Shown: positions 9,184 to 19,322 of the stretch, piece by piece
How positions within the stretch are numbered: position 1 is the first letter of the stretch
Layout of the letters: every line of letters starts with the position of its first letter
NCBI GenBank assembly: GCA_942493055.1
Contig: OW818680.1
Coordinates: forward strand, 496,001 to 560,000
DNA length: 64,000 nt
DNA from: CAIZQW01 sp942493055
Lineage (GTDB): Bacteria; Verrucomicrobiota; Kiritimatiellia; RFP12; UBA1067
Reading direction: 5' to 3'
Translations under genes and position numbers: made by a program
Notes under the pieces: model-generated
What the model was told of the DNA's origin: nothing
What the model saw: only the letters and a program-made list of their open reading frames with translations
Databases searched by the model: none

Positions 9184-11331
9184 TTAGTCAACACGTTGTG
9201 ATTCTCCTTTGGGGATACGCCATTCACGCGCCGTATTGCCGTACCGGATGCGACACGGGTTGCCGGACTGCGAATGGATCGTCGCCGCAACAAGTTTGCC
9301 CTGCTTCCATTCAATGTCCACCCTGAACCCGCCGCGGGCGCGCAAACCAATCACCTTGCCATTGGGCCACGCTTCCGGCAAAGCTGGTAAGAGGTTAATC
9401 TCGCCCGTGTGCGATTGCAGCAGCATCTCCGTGACGCCAGAGGTGAAGCCCCAGTTGCCATCCATCTGGAACGGCGGGTGTGTGTCGAATAGGTTGGGCA
9501 GAATGCTGACCTTGAACAGTTCGCTGATGAGTTTGTAGGCGCGGTTGCCGTCGTAAAGACGCGCCCAGAAGTTGATCTTCCAAGCTTTGCTCCAACCGGT
9601 CGAGGTGTCGCCGCGCGCATTGAGCGTCACCTTCGCCGCCTTCGCCAACTCCGGCGTGGTCAACGGGCTGATCTGCCGGCCGGGATGCAGCGCGAACAGA
9701 TGGGACGTATGCCGGTGTTTGTCCTTCGGATCGTCCACGTCTTCCGCCCATTCCTGAAGCTGGCCCCACTTGCCGATCTTCGGGCCGAGCAACGTGGCGC
9801 GCATCGCCGCGATCTTGGCCCGATAATCCGAATCCACGCCGAGCGCCTCGCTGGCCTCGATGTAGTTGGTGAACAAATCCCAGACAATCTGCTGGTCGTA
9901 AGAAATACCGGGATGCAGCGTGCGGTCACCTTCCTTGATGACAATCTTGCCGTTCACATTCACCGGCCCGTGTTCCGGCGACCAGCCGCCCGGCGAAACC
10001 AATTTCCCATCCGGACCCGCAACAAGTTCACTCTCCCAGAACTCGACAACCTCTTTGAGCGCCGGATATGCGACAGAGCGCAAAAAATCCTTGTCGCCGG
10101 AAAAGGCATAATGTTCCCACAAATGCTGCATCAACCACGCGCTGCCCGGTTTGTGAACGGCCCACTTCGATCCGCCCCCCATCGGGTTCATCGTACTGAA
10201 GTTGAACCAGCCACGCTTCGCTTGGATCTGCGGATCCTTCGTCCGCTTGCTGACCAAGGCTGCATTGCGCAGCCAGTCGAAAAGCGGTTGCGCACATTCC
10301 GGTAGCGCCGTCGATTCGGCGAGCCAGTAATTCATCTCGATGTTGATGTCCGTGGTATAGCCGGAATACCAGGCCGGCTTGAGATCGGCGTTCCAGATGC
10401 CCTGCAAGTTCGCCGGCAACCCGCCGGGCCGTGAACTGCTGATGAGCAGGTAACGCCCATACTGAAACAGCAATGCATCAAGCGCCGGATCACCCCCGCC
10501 TTGCTTGCGCGCCGCCAATCTTTTGTCCGTGGGAACGCTGATATCACCGCCGACCAGTTCCAGGCGGCATCGATTGAACAACTTCTGGTAGTCGGCGACG
10601 TGCGCTTCTTGGAGTTGCAGGAACGTCTTCTTCTTTGCTGCTTCGAGGCATTGCGTGACGCGGCGGTGCGGATGCTCGCCGCGCCAGCTCTTCAGCGGGT
10701 CGTTGGCAAACGACGTTCCCGCCGCCAGCAACAGCGTCACGCTGTCGGCGTTGCTCACCGTGACAACGTCACCACTGATGGCAACACTGCCGCCCACATT
10801 CAACACTGCCAGCTGCGCCTCGTACTCCAAGCCGTTCGACAGCTTGCCGACAGCACTGATCGTGTTGCCTGCAGCGGAGAGGGTCGCTTTGTGCATGTCG
10901 GTCAGTCGGATCGAGCCGAAATGGCTGCCAGGTTTGTCGGCGGTGTAATGTAGCACCATCACATGGTCGGGATAGCTCGAAAAGGCCTCGCGCTGAAAGG
11001 CCACGCCGTTGTTTTGGTAACTCACGCGATGTGTCGCATCGGACAGATCCAGCTCGCGCCGGTACACCAAAGGCGACGTATGCGCCCACTCGACGAATAC
11101 ATCGCCGAACGGCTGGTAGCTGCCCATCTCCGTTTCGCTGCCGAGCCAGAGCGTCTGTTCATTGAATTGGATGCGCTCCTTGCCCGCGCCGCCAAACAAC
11201 ATTCCGCCGAGACTCCCGTTGCCCACCGGCAACGCCTCTGTCCATTTCTCCGCCGGCTGCTCATACCAAAGCTTGAGCGGTTCTGCGTGAGCCACGACTG
11301 TAAGCCAAAAACTAAATAGTATTCTTTTCAT
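9184..11331 (-). CDS. GH95 family alpha-L-fucosidase / alpha-L-galactosidase
   Basis: A 715-residue secreted GH95 enzyme. The N-terminal domain has the family hallmark KLWYEQPAEKWTEALPVGNG followed by ERIQFNEQTLW. The catalytic (alpha/alpha)6 domain carries DINIEMNYW (about residues 328-336), which holds the two Asn residues that activate water in the Bifidobacterium enzyme. It also has SPEHGP (E453, candidate general acid) and FQMDGNWG (D624). GH95 enzymes invert terminal alpha-1,2-L-fucose or related L-galactose. I chose the ATG at 11331 rather than 11340 because its ATGA overlaps the stop of the GH2 gene, matching coupling elsewhere in the operon, and because it leaves a compact signal peptide (MKRILFSFWLTVVAHA). 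Confidence 0.93.
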   Translation of the reverse strand: MKRILFSFWLTVVAHAEPLKLWYEQPAEKWTEALPVGNGSLGGMLFGGAGKERIQFNEQTLWLGSETEMGSYQPFGDVFVEWAHTSPLVYRRELDLSDATHRVSYQNNGVAFQREAFSSYPDHVMVLHYTADKPGSHFGSIRLTDMHKATLSAAGNTISAVGKLSNGLEYEAQLAVLNVGGSVAISGDVVTVSNADSVTLLLAAGTSFANDPLKSWRGEHPHRRVTQCLEAAKKKTFLQLQEAHVADYQKLFNRCRLELVGGDISVPTDKRLAARKQGGGDPALDALLFQYGRYLLISSSRPGGLPANLQGIWNADLKPAWYSGYTTDINIEMNYWLAESTALPECAQPLFDWLRNAALVSKRTKDPQIQAKRGWFNFSTMNPMGGGSKWAVHKPGSAWLMQHLWEHYAFSGDKDFLRSVAYPALKEVVEFWESELVAGPDGKLVSPGGWSPEHGPVNVNGKIVIKEGDRTLHPGISYDQQIVWDLFTNYIEASEALGVDSDYRAKIAAMRATLLGPKIGKWGQLQEWAEDVDDPKDKHRHTSHLFALHPGRQISPLTTPELAKAAKVTLNARGDTSTGWSKAWKINFWARLYDGNRAYKLISELFKVSILPNLFDTHPPFQMDGNWGFTSGVTEMLLQSHTGEINLLPALPEAWPNGKVIGLRARGGFRVDIEWKQGKLVAATIHSQSGNPCRIRYGNTAREWRIPKGESQRVD

Positions 11332-13334
11332 TTGGACCATGGGGTTGGGCCGAACGACATCATCAGGAAGTCGCCACGGCGGATTTCACCTTTAAAATAG
11401 GCCGTGCGCTCAGCCGACTGAAACGTCAGTTCCGTTTCGCCGCCGGGCGCAAGCGCCGTGACCGTTTGTAAGCCGACACCGAGTGCGCGACCGCGGTTGT
11501 CGAAGTATTCGAGCCGGACTTGATAGTCGGTTGGCGGATAAACGGGAAAATCTGTGCGCCCCGCAAGCTTCACTATGACGTTACGCTTGTCCATCCGCGC
11601 TTCCTTCAACGACACCGGCGTGAACTCCTGGCGGAACAGGTGATACGCGCCACGCAACGTGCGTTTCGCATCCACCAAACCCCACCAGCGATAGCCGTCA
11701 GGATTCGTGCCGACATGCCGGCTGCGATAATCGTTGAACGTCCAAAGCGACACCCCTGAAATGAAGGGGCGCTCCCGGAAAATGCGGATCATCTCGGCAA
11801 ACCAGCGCTCGCGGTCGGCTTCGTTCGCGACGCGGTCTGCGCGCAGGCCGAACTCGGTGACGATGAAGGGCTTGTCTGGCCAGCGTTGGCGTGCGCGGTC
11901 AATGTTAGCGGCATTGGCAGCCGGTGTTGAGCCATACGTGTTGAGGCAGACAAAGTCCGTCAAGGACGAAGCTTCTTCCTCCGGTTTGAGCTTGGTGTTC
12001 GCGGCGCGGTTACTGGCGAAACAAATCAGCCGCGTCGCGTCAAGCGATTGCGCGTGAGCCATCATGTCGCGCACCCAACGTAACCCCGCCGGCGTTTCGG
12101 ACGCAAACTCGTTGCCAACGCTCCATGCGACAATCGACGGCCGGTTCCAGTCGCGCTCGATCATCTCGCGGGCTTCCGATTGATAACTGGCTCGGCCCGC
12201 TTTGTCGTCAAGGTCAACCGGCGTGGCATGCGAACACTCCTCAATAAGCAACAACCCATGACGGTCAGACCAATCCAGTACGGCGCGCGAAAGCGGCACG
12301 TGATGCATCCGCATAAACTCAAGACCAGCCTCTTTCATCAACCGTAAATCGCGTTCAACGAATTCCGGAGGATCATTCTGGCCAAACTCCGTGCCGTTGG
12401 CAACGCGATTCGCACCTGCAAGACGCACTGGGCAGCCATTCAGCAGCAATTCCGACCCCCGCACCTCAAATCTGCGGATGCCGAATGTTTCGGTTGTGGT
12501 GACGCCAACTAACGTTGTCTGCACCCGATACAGCACAGGCGTGTCGAGGCTCCACAGGCGCACATGCTCTCGGGGAAGTGCGAGTTGTGTCACCAGATTC
12601 GTCGTGACACCTGCCGGCACCTTAACGCGCACGTCGGGGATCGCCACCGACAGCGATTCCTGTTCGCGTTGCAATGCAAACGTCAATTGTGCTTCGCCTG
12701 GCTGGGAGCGCGTGTTGCGCACCCAAGTCACTAAGCGAATCGTTGCAAGACCAGTTGCTAAATCAGGGACAGCCTCGACTTTCTGCTTCGCAACATAGAT
12801 CGGGGGCGTCGCGACCAGATATACGTCGCGCGTGAGACCGCCATCCTCCATCCACGGCTTGCCTTGGTGTTGCGGATCAGGGCCGCATGCCTCTCGCCAG
12901 CGGTTGTCAGCACAGACGACAAGCAGATTGGTCTTACCAAAATCGAGATGCGGCGAAACGTCGATTTCGAACGGTGTGTGTCCGCCGTCGTGTTCAGCGA
13001 CAAGCTTGCCGTTAAGCCATATCTTTGAGCGCGCATATACGGCCTCAAATACGAGCCGCACGTGCTGGTCTTTCAGGCCTCTCGGCGCCAAAAACTGTCG
13101 GCGATACCAACCGTTTCCCATGAAATACGGGAACCTCGGATCCATCGACCAGACGTGTGGCGTGGTGACTTTGTCCCAGACATCGTCCTTGTATTTTGGC
13201 GAGAACCATTGGTAGTGCTCGCCGGTCTCGAGATAGTCCGCAGCAAACGACCACTCACCATTGAGACTGATCCGCTCTGGTTCAGTCGCCAAACCCGTGG
13301 TAGCTATTAGCAAAATAAGTATAAACGTTTTCAT
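11328..13334 (-). CDS. GH2 family beta-galactosidase/beta-glucuronidase-like enzyme
   Basis: A 668-residue GH2 protein with a signal peptide (MKTFILILLIATTGLA). The domains in order are a jelly-roll sugar-binding domain (about 20-175, with LNGEWSFA and YARSKIWLNGKLVAEHDGG), an Ig-like domain (about 180-285, ending ETFGIRRFEV) and a TIM barrel. In the barrel, SVGNE supplies the acid/base E409 and FIVTEFG the nucleophile E494, both intact. The family includes exo-beta-galactosidases, glucuronidases and mannosidases, and the sequence alone does not settle which. The ATG at 13334 is preceded by AGGAG at 5 nt; an in-frame GTG lies six bases upstream. The stop overlaps the GH95 start. Confidence 0.92.
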   Translation of the reverse strand: MKTFILILLIATTGLATEPERISLNGEWSFAADYLETGEHYQWFSPKYKDDVWDKVTTPHVWSMDPRFPYFMGNGWYRRQFLAPRGLKDQHVRLVFEAVYARSKIWLNGKLVAEHDGGHTPFEIDVSPHLDFGKTNLLVVCADNRWREACGPDPQHQGKPWMEDGGLTRDVYLVATPPIYVAKQKVEAVPDLATGLATIRLVTWVRNTRSQPGEAQLTFALQREQESLSVAIPDVRVKVPAGVTTNLVTQLALPREHVRLWSLDTPVLYRVQTTLVGVTTTETFGIRRFEVRGSELLLNGCPVRLAGANRVANGTEFGQNDPPEFVERDLRLMKEAGLEFMRMHHVPLSRAVLDWSDRHGLLLIEECSHATPVDLDDKAGRASYQSEAREMIERDWNRPSIVAWSVGNEFASETPAGLRWVRDMMAHAQSLDATRLICFASNRAANTKLKPEEEASSLTDFVCLNTYGSTPAANAANIDRARQRWPDKPFIVTEFGLRADRVANEADRERWFAEMIRIFRERPFISGVSLWTFNDYRSRHVGTNPDGYRWWGLVDAKRTLRGAYHLFRQEFTPVSLKEARMDKRNVIVKLAGRTDFPVYPPTDYQVRLEYFDNRGRALGVGLQTVTALAPGGETELTFQSAERTAYFKGEIRRGDFLMMSFGPTPWSK

Positions 13335-13373
13335 CTGCACTCCTGTGCGTTTAATTCACACGTTATGGACTTC

Positions 13374-15728
13374 CTATTTATTAAAGGAGACCTTCCATCG
13401 CACGGTCTCGGACGAGGAAGGTGTGAAACTGACTCTGAGCAAATGACCTTGTTGCACGACCTTCATGGGCCTGCCTCCGCAGAGAGCATCCGTAGCTTGA
13501 AAACCTGCTGGCACGATCACGCGCAGTTCGTAGGGGTCGCCCGCGACAACGCTGCTCTCCCCTTCAAGCGTGCGGTTTGCTTCGTGCCACACCTCAGAGC
13601 GGAGATCAATAATTCCTTGGGTGATATGACGGGAGGTCGAGATGACTTGGGGGTGATTTTTCTTCGGACGGACCGAAAGGATTCTGCAACACTCTTTCGG
13701 CACGTTGATATCCAGCCGTCCTTGCACAGTTGCCGCTTCACCCGTCCAATACTCGTAGGTGTCATAGGACTTGGAAGCATCCAGCCCCAGTTTTTCAAGC
13801 GCATACTGGATAGAAATATCTTTCTGTTCCTTCCAGCCTTCGGCCAAATTGAAAAGCCCCACCACGACGCGGTCGGATTTGGTATCCGGCAATACCCAGA
13901 TACGCGGGAACTCCTGCTCGAAGAGATCGGCCGGACGCGCCTGCAGTCCGTGGCTCGGGAGTGTGCGCTGCAGCAGATGCATCCGTTCCGGCTCAAGCCC
14001 CGGCAGCCAGTCGCTGCACACGGTGAATGCGCCTGCCACGGCCACCCAGGAGCAGATCAACTGCGCATGATTCAGGGGCATCTCGTTGCTGACATAGATT
14101 GGATCAGGATCGTTATACCACACCCGTCCGTTCAGGAAGTAGCGGTTGCTCCCAGACCAGGGCCCCACCATCAGCGGTCCCCATGTCTTCTTGTTGTCGG
14201 GACCGATGCGCATGGCTTCGAGCAACCCGAACGACGCACCGAAACTCCGCATGTTCTGGGAGATGTTGCACCCCAGAAAGAACATGGGCTTTCCTGCAGC
14301 CTTTCGCACGGTCGCCAACCCCTTGCGATAGGCCTCAATCGGCGTAATGCTCGGATCATGGACGATACCGTAGCCGAGGCGATCATCCCCCTCATATTCG
14401 TTGTTGCCGTACTTCATGTCCGTTCCCGTGCCCACCCAGAGACCATCAAGCTTGAAATAGTCATAGCCCCACTCAGAGGCCAACAGGCGAGCGTTGGAAG
14501 CCACATAGTCCATGGCTGCTGGGCTAGTCAGATCCAGCACCGTGCCGCCCCACTTCACCGCGAGGGGCGTGCCATCCTCATTCTTCACAAAAAGGTCCTG
14601 CTTGTCCGCAAAAAAGGGATCGAAATGCTTTCCGCCAAAGGGTATCCACCATATTCCTGGTATGAGTCCCGCTGCTTTCAACTTCTCTGCCGTGGCTTTC
14701 ATCCCCTTCGGATACGGCCCGTCTTCACGGTACTTACTGAAGACCATGCGCGGCCCATTACTGTAGACACCCACCTGCCACTTGTCATCGATCTGAATGA
14801 AGTTGAAACCATAAGGGACCAGCTTTTCCTTCGCCGTCTCTGCAACCTTGATGATATTCTCCTCGTCACAGGCCCCGCCGTTCGGGCGGCTGTACCAGGT
14901 GCAATATCCGCTGATCTGAGGCGGCAGACGGATCTGATAATATTTCGCGACCATATCCGCATAACGCTCCAAGCCGATCCGCGCGTCGTCAAAGGCACCG
15001 ATGACAAATATCTCGGAGAGCGTTTCAGCTTGAGGTTGCAGGATCAGGCGTCCATAATCAACCCGTGCGCGGAGGTGCGTCTTACCCTCTTCAGGATAGC
15101 TGAAGACGATGCCGCTGCCGCGGTCTGAGGAGATCCATCCTGACACAACGCCGTGCCGTGTCTCCGGCTCCGCCACGGCCATGAACATGTAGCTCCCGCT
15201 TGGAGCCTCTTTTGTCGAAGGCGGCAGTGTCGGGGTTTTCGCACGGCGACGGGTCAAGGCCGAAGTTTCGACCGTGGTCAGTCCGCCAGTGCCCAGCACG
15301 CGCAGCTTTTTCAAGGGTGTTTCCGGCAAGATCTGGAAGTCGATCAACTCCAGTCGGTCAATCTGCTTTTTCGCGGAAGCTGTATTGGTGATGCCCGCCT
15401 GCATGAAAATAAAGGGGAGTCCAGGCACGACCCCCACGCGAACGCGCCCCGTCTCAGACTGCAGTTCGATTGCCTTCGCCTCGCCAACACCTTCAATCCG
15501 CCAAACGACCGACTGAACGGAACCACATCGCCCAGAAGCCAGCGTCCCCTCGGCAAACGTTTTGCTCTCTCCCGACTTCCTGCAGCTCACGCTGCCGTGT
15601 TCAGCCTCGACCGCAACGTGCACAGATTCGTTCTGAACCTCCACAGCGGCTTCACGGGATTGCCCTGTCCCAACAAACGTTACGCTTATAAGTGCGACGA
15701 TCAGTGATGTTCGAGTATGCCTTGCCAT
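13374..15728 (-). CDS. GH36-like (clan GH-D) secreted alpha-galactosidase-type enzyme
   Basis: A 784-residue protein with a signal peptide (MARHTRTSLIVALISVTFVG). An N-terminal beta-supersandwich (about 25-265) precedes a TIM barrel. Strand motifs are YCTWYSRPNGG (275), FIQIDDKWQ (310-318) and YFKLDGLW, in which D428 of the KxDG motif is the candidate nucleophile. A C-terminal beta domain ends the protein. The layout is that of clan GH-D (GH27/GH36), retaining enzymes that release alpha-galactose or alpha-N-acetylgalactosamine. A GGGAG ribosome site lies 10 nt before the ATG. Its neighbour 15761-17941 has a distantly similar barrel. An antisense 587-codon frame on the plus strand across this gene is taken to be a shadow. 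Confidence 0.85.
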   Translation of the reverse strand: MARHTRTSLIVALISVTFVGTGQSREAAVEVQNESVHVAVEAEHGSVSCRKSGESKTFAEGTLASGRCGSVQSVVWRIEGVGEAKAIELQSETGRVRVGVVPGLPFIFMQAGITNTASAKKQIDRLELIDFQILPETPLKKLRVLGTGGLTTVETSALTRRRAKTPTLPPSTKEAPSGSYMFMAVAEPETRHGVVSGWISSDRGSGIVFSYPEEGKTHLRARVDYGRLILQPQAETLSEIFVIGAFDDARIGLERYADMVAKYYQIRLPPQISGYCTWYSRPNGGACDEENIIKVAETAKEKLVPYGFNFIQIDDKWQVGVYSNGPRMVFSKYREDGPYPKGMKATAEKLKAAGLIPGIWWIPFGGKHFDPFFADKQDLFVKNEDGTPLAVKWGGTVLDLTSPAAMDYVASNARLLASEWGYDYFKLDGLWVGTGTDMKYGNNEYEGDDRLGYGIVHDPSITPIEAYRKGLATVRKAAGKPMFFLGCNISQNMRSFGASFGLLEAMRIGPDNKKTWGPLMVGPWSGSNRYFLNGRVWYNDPDPIYVSNEMPLNHAQLICSWVAVAGAFTVCSDWLPGLEPERMHLLQRTLPSHGLQARPADLFEQEFPRIWVLPDTKSDRVVVGLFNLAEGWKEQKDISIQYALEKLGLDASKSYDTYEYWTGEAATVQGRLDINVPKECCRILSVRPKKNHPQVISTSRHITQGIIDLRSEVWHEANRTLEGESSVVAGDPYELRVIVPAGFQATDALCGGRPMKVVQQGHLLRVSFTPSSSETVRWKVSFNK

Positions 15729-15760
15729 AATGATTTTTCTCCCTGTTTTATTCAGGACCT

Positions 15761-17941
15761 TTACTCGCTCGCTTTCGAAAATTGAAGGATGACCACCTCG
15801 CGGGGTTCCAAGTCGACAGACACGGTCTCTCCGAAGGAGTAAACCGACTTCAGCTTCTTGCCGGGATTGGCCAGGGGAAAGGAGACCTGAAAGGGGCCGC
15901 TATTGCTGACCAGGCCAAACGGACGGTCCAGCGTGAAGGAGTAGCTCTTCTTTGACACCGTCGGGTTATGAATGGAAACATAGCCTTGCGTCTCTGTCCA
16001 CCCGGTGTATCCGTAGACGTGACCATCCTGATCCAGGTTGAGACCATTGGTCGTCAGCATGCCTTCTGGAAAAGTTGTTGCCCCAAGAGGGTTGCCGCCG
16101 TGCATCCGCGCCTGTTTAAAGGTCGGCGAAACACGATAGAGCCACTTTAAGGCCTCAGCAATCACATCGAAATCCTCCTGTTTCAGCGCAGAAACCTGAA
16201 AATAGAACTCCACATTCAACGTGCCGCGCGAAAGCGCCATGAACAGATAATCACGGAAGGCCTTCTGGGTTGCATCGCCGAAGCGTCCCCCATCCTTGGC
16301 AGGTTCATGGTTGAAAAAACTGCACAGCGGAACCTGGCTGCCGTCGGTCTGCGTGAGCTGATAGTATAGGGCATCGCGGTAACACATCTGCTCCGTGCGG
16401 CCTCCAGGTGCGCCATCGCGTGAATTGACAAGGCTCAGGACGTCGACATGCATCAGCCACCACGGACTGATCGTAGCACCATTGTGACAGAGGATGCGGA
16501 CCTCGGGATTCTTCTGGTGCATCAGATCAAAAATCTGGATGATCCGCTCCGTTGCCGCCGTCACATAGTACCGCTTTGTCTCGTCAAACTCCGGAGCGTC
16601 CAAACGCGGGTCGTCCGCCAGGATATCGCGCGGCAGCAGGTGCGAAACAACAGGCGTTCCGCAGTTGGGCTTTGTCTCAAAGAGGCGTCCGGACAGATCC
16701 CCGAAAAAGCCATCAAACTTGAAATAGACAGACCCCGTCTCGACAAGTTCCAGCAACCGTTTCTCAAGGAGCGCCATATATTTCGGGCCGGCAATCGACA
16801 TTGCCTTCCGAGTCTTTCCGCTCTTCTTGCTGACCCCGCCCACCAGGACTTCGAAGCCCTGTTTTTCAAGCACATCCAGATTGGCAGCAGCACCAAAGAT
16901 ACACGCCGGACTGGCCCATAACCCCATCTTAGACCCCTTTGCTTCGATGGCCTTGCGCACGGTCTGCAATCCCGCATCAAAGTTCTTCTCATTGACTGGG
17001 TAGAGGCCCTTGCCCCAATCCGCCAATGGCGAGCGCGGCGGACGGGAGTTCTGCCATCCATCATCCAATACATAGACATCCAGGGGACGGCATCCGCGTT
17101 TCACCACAAGTTCCTGATTCAAAGTTTCCAGGGAGGTTAGAAACCGCTTCTGGGTGATGCCGCCGCCGAAATCAAACCAACTATTGTACTGCACTTTCAG
17201 GGTTGCTGGCGTTGCGCGGATTTCGTCAATATAAGCCAGAAAGGCCTCCTTGATGAATGCGGGTGAATCTCCAACGCCGAAGACCGCCCGATGCGTCGTG
17301 TAGGAGACGTTCGGCAGAAGCTCCACCCCTCGCTGATAGCCGCAGCGGAGGGTCGTGTTTTCAACGCGATTCCAGGAGGCAGGAAACTCCACGCCCCAGA
17401 AGGTCGCCGTATTTGTGGTATAGAGCGGTTGTCCGAGCGCAGGCAGAAAGCGCCCCTTTGTGTACATCATCTCCTTGGCGCGGTACGGTTGAACAGCATC
17501 CGCACAAGCGATTGACTCGATATCAACCAGTTCCAGCGTCCACTTCCGGTCCGTTGTGATTTTAAGATATTTGTGACCGTATGCTTTATTGGCAGTCAGC
17601 GTGTAATGAACAGTGACCTGCACCCCCTGCTGCGCATTGCGCAGCGCAGCCACGATCTCAGAGGCGCTCCCCTTAAGGCTCACGACTTCAAAATCCGCAG
17701 CTGTCAGGAGTATATCTGGCTTCTCCGAGTCGACATCCTGCGATAAGCGCAAACGGAACTCTTCGCATTGCGACGGAATCAGATCCTTGCCACACAGTTT
17801 GTTACGGAGTTCAGTTGTTTTCAACCGCCCGTCAACGACAGCCACCTGCCGACTCAAAAAGCTGTTTTCCAACTGACACGTCTGCGCCATCGCTACCGGA
17901 GTCAACAGCAACAGGAGTAAATATGCGATTTTGTTTTTCAT
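15761..17941 (-). CDS. Second clan GH-D (GH36-like) secreted glycosidase
   Basis: A 726-residue exported protein (signal peptide MKNKIAYLLLLLLTPVAMAQ). After an N-terminal beta domain the barrel shows NSWFDFGGG (253-261), DVYVLDDGWQ (288-297) and SVYFKFDGFFGD, where D410 occupies the nucleophile position of GH36-type enzymes. ILCHNGATISPWWL and a short C-terminal beta domain follow. These motifs place it in clan GH-D, but the central ~130 residues and the insert around residues 360-400 differ from classic alpha-galactosidases, so it may act on another alpha-linked galactosyl or N-acetylgalactosaminyl unit. It is the first enzyme gene after the sigma/FecR pair, seven bases downstream of the FecR stop. 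Confidence 0.78.
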   Translation of the reverse strand: MKNKIAYLLLLLLTPVAMAQTCQLENSFLSRQVAVVDGRLKTTELRNKLCGKDLIPSQCEEFRLRLSQDVDSEKPDILLTAADFEVVSLKGSASEIVAALRNAQQGVQVTVHYTLTANKAYGHKYLKITTDRKWTLELVDIESIACADAVQPYRAKEMMYTKGRFLPALGQPLYTTNTATFWGVEFPASWNRVENTTLRCGYQRGVELLPNVSYTTHRAVFGVGDSPAFIKEAFLAYIDEIRATPATLKVQYNSWFDFGGGITQKRFLTSLETLNQELVVKRGCRPLDVYVLDDGWQNSRPPRSPLADWGKGLYPVNEKNFDAGLQTVRKAIEAKGSKMGLWASPACIFGAAANLDVLEKQGFEVLVGGVSKKSGKTRKAMSIAGPKYMALLEKRLLELVETGSVYFKFDGFFGDLSGRLFETKPNCGTPVVSHLLPRDILADDPRLDAPEFDETKRYYVTAATERIIQIFDLMHQKNPEVRILCHNGATISPWWLMHVDVLSLVNSRDGAPGGRTEQMCYRDALYYQLTQTDGSQVPLCSFFNHEPAKDGGRFGDATQKAFRDYLFMALSRGTLNVEFYFQVSALKQEDFDVIAEALKWLYRVSPTFKQARMHGGNPLGATTFPEGMLTTNGLNLDQDGHVYGYTGWTETQGYVSIHNPTVSKKSYSFTLDRPFGLVSNSGPFQVSFPLANPGKKLKSVYSFGETVSVDLEPREVVILQFSKASE

Positions 17942-17948
17942 ACGATTG

Positions 17949-19322
17949 TTAGCGAGCCGCTTCCTTTACTGCGATTCCATACATGGCGCGCACATAGACG
18001 TGTTCCCCGGGAAGTGCGGTTCCAAGGATGACAGAGCCTGGCTGAGCAATGTTTTTTTTCCAGACGGAATGCGGCACATACGCCACCGCCCTTTCGGAAA
18101 CACTCAACGTCTCGAGTGTCTTGCCACGGGGTATCCAAGGTCCCGATAGAAGTCTAAAACCCGTATTTGTAAAGTCACGTCGCACCCACTCTGGCACAGG
18201 ATAGCGTGCATCAGGAAACACATAGAGCTCGCAGGGCCGGTTAATAACCAACGTGATTGAGAGGTCTTCTTGCTGACGATCTGAGGATATTGTGCGGATC
18301 ACATCGGCACCCACAAGTTCCTGTGGGAATGTTTCTCCAGGCAGCGGATGCCATGTGCGTGTATGCCCCGTCGTATAAACCCGAGCGCCCTCTTGCATGC
18401 CTTTCCGAACAAGACCGTAAAAGCGATTAACTCCGTTTGTAGCCACATTATCCATTACATCGCTAATCAAGTCGGATGCCGTTGTTGCCTGCATGGTTTG
18501 GCTCTCTCTGGACATCACGATCATGGGTACACGATGGAGGTTTCTCGAGTTGTCCACACGAACCGCCTCGCCCTCGATGAGTGTGAGCTTAGATTGGGAC
18601 TCGGTCGTACTATTAGCGGGATCATAAATTTCAACTGACCCTTCGAAAACCACAATGTCCGTCTCGTTCGATTCTCCGACTGACACACCAAAACTCGTCC
18701 CTAAATCCACTACCCGCGCGTTGACGGTTTCGATCACAAACCCTTTCCCGTCTTTTCCCACATCCGCCATGGCCTTTCCCTTCATCAGACGTAATTGCAT
18801 CGCCGAGACAAACGTTGCATGAACAGGCCCTTCAAGCGAAAGTTTGACGCCGTTGTTCAATCGTAACCTCATGCGCCCTGACTCAAACTTAATCTCTTGT
18901 ACAACCTTGCGTTGACCCACGGGCCACAGTGCGCGTGAAAGATCAGCATCCGTTTCGACAATCTCGGCTATGACACGGCCATCATGCATCACGTCGTTCA
19001 CCAGAAATAAACCGCCTATCGCCAAGACAATAACGGCTGCAACACCGGCCAGAAGACGTCTTGGGCTTTCCACCCCCAACCACCACTGCTTCTTGTGAGT
19101 CGCATGCGTTAACTGGGGTCTAAATCCCTTTGATGCCAGGGTGTCCCGCATATTCTGACAGGTCAACCATTCATTCAATTCGGTGAGGAAGACAGCTTGC
19201 TGAGCCAGATACCTGATAGCCTCAGGGTCATTTTCGAGCTTCTGTAACGCCTGAGCCCGATCTTCAGGACTCAAGTCGTTCTCCAAAAGCCGATTAAACA
19301 TGTGACGGTCTTGCTTGTTCAT
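17949..19322 (-). CDS. FecR-domain membrane regulator (probable anti-sigma-type partner)
   Basis: A 457-residue protein with a cytoplasmic N-terminus rich in charged helices (MNKQDRHMFNRLLENDLSPE, then ALQKLENDPEAI), a single membrane span at about 90-108 (LAGVAAVIVLAIGGLFLV) and a periplasmic FecR domain at about 140-270. The FecR part has LSLEGPVHATFVSA, KGFVIETVNARVVDLGTSF and VFEGSVEIYD. The last ~180 residues are not recognised. In the PVC group such proteins commonly sit directly behind an ECF sigma gene and are thought to relay a periplasmic signal to it. Here the ATG overlaps the sigma-factor stop by four bases, so the two should be made together. The natural inducer is unknown. Confidence 0.85.
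   Translation of the reverse strand: MNKQDRHMFNRLLENDLSPEDRAQALQKLENDPEAIRYLAQQAVFLTELNEWLTCQNMRDTLASKGFRPQLTHATHKKQWWLGVESPRRLLAGVAAVIVLAIGGLFLVNDVMHDGRVIAEIVETDADLSRALWPVGQRKVVQEIKFESGRMRLRLNNGVKLSLEGPVHATFVSAMQLRLMKGKAMADVGKDGKGFVIETVNARVVDLGTSFGVSVGESNETDIVVFEGSVEIYDPANSTTESQSKLTLIEGEAVRVDNSRNLHRVPMIVMSRESQTMQATTASDLISDVMDNVATNGVNRFYGLVRKGMQEGARVYTTGHTRTWHPLPGETFPQELVGADVIRTISSDRQQEDLSITLVINRPCELYVFPDARYPVPEWVRRDFTNTGFRLLSGPWIPRGKTLETLSVSERAVAYVPHSVWKKNIAQPGSVILGTALPGEHVYVRAMYGIAVKEAAR

Noticed and set aside
9156..9350. Upstream extension of the beta-propeller gene at 8079
   Set aside because: The 65 extra codons overlap the end of the GH95 gene and lack a signal peptide; the ATG at 9155 has both a ribosome site and a signal peptide.
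13365..15128. A 587-codon open frame on the plus strand
   Set aside because: It lies wholly antisense to the GH36-like gene, has no ribosome site or recognisable domain, and mirrors the GC-biased codon use of the real gene.
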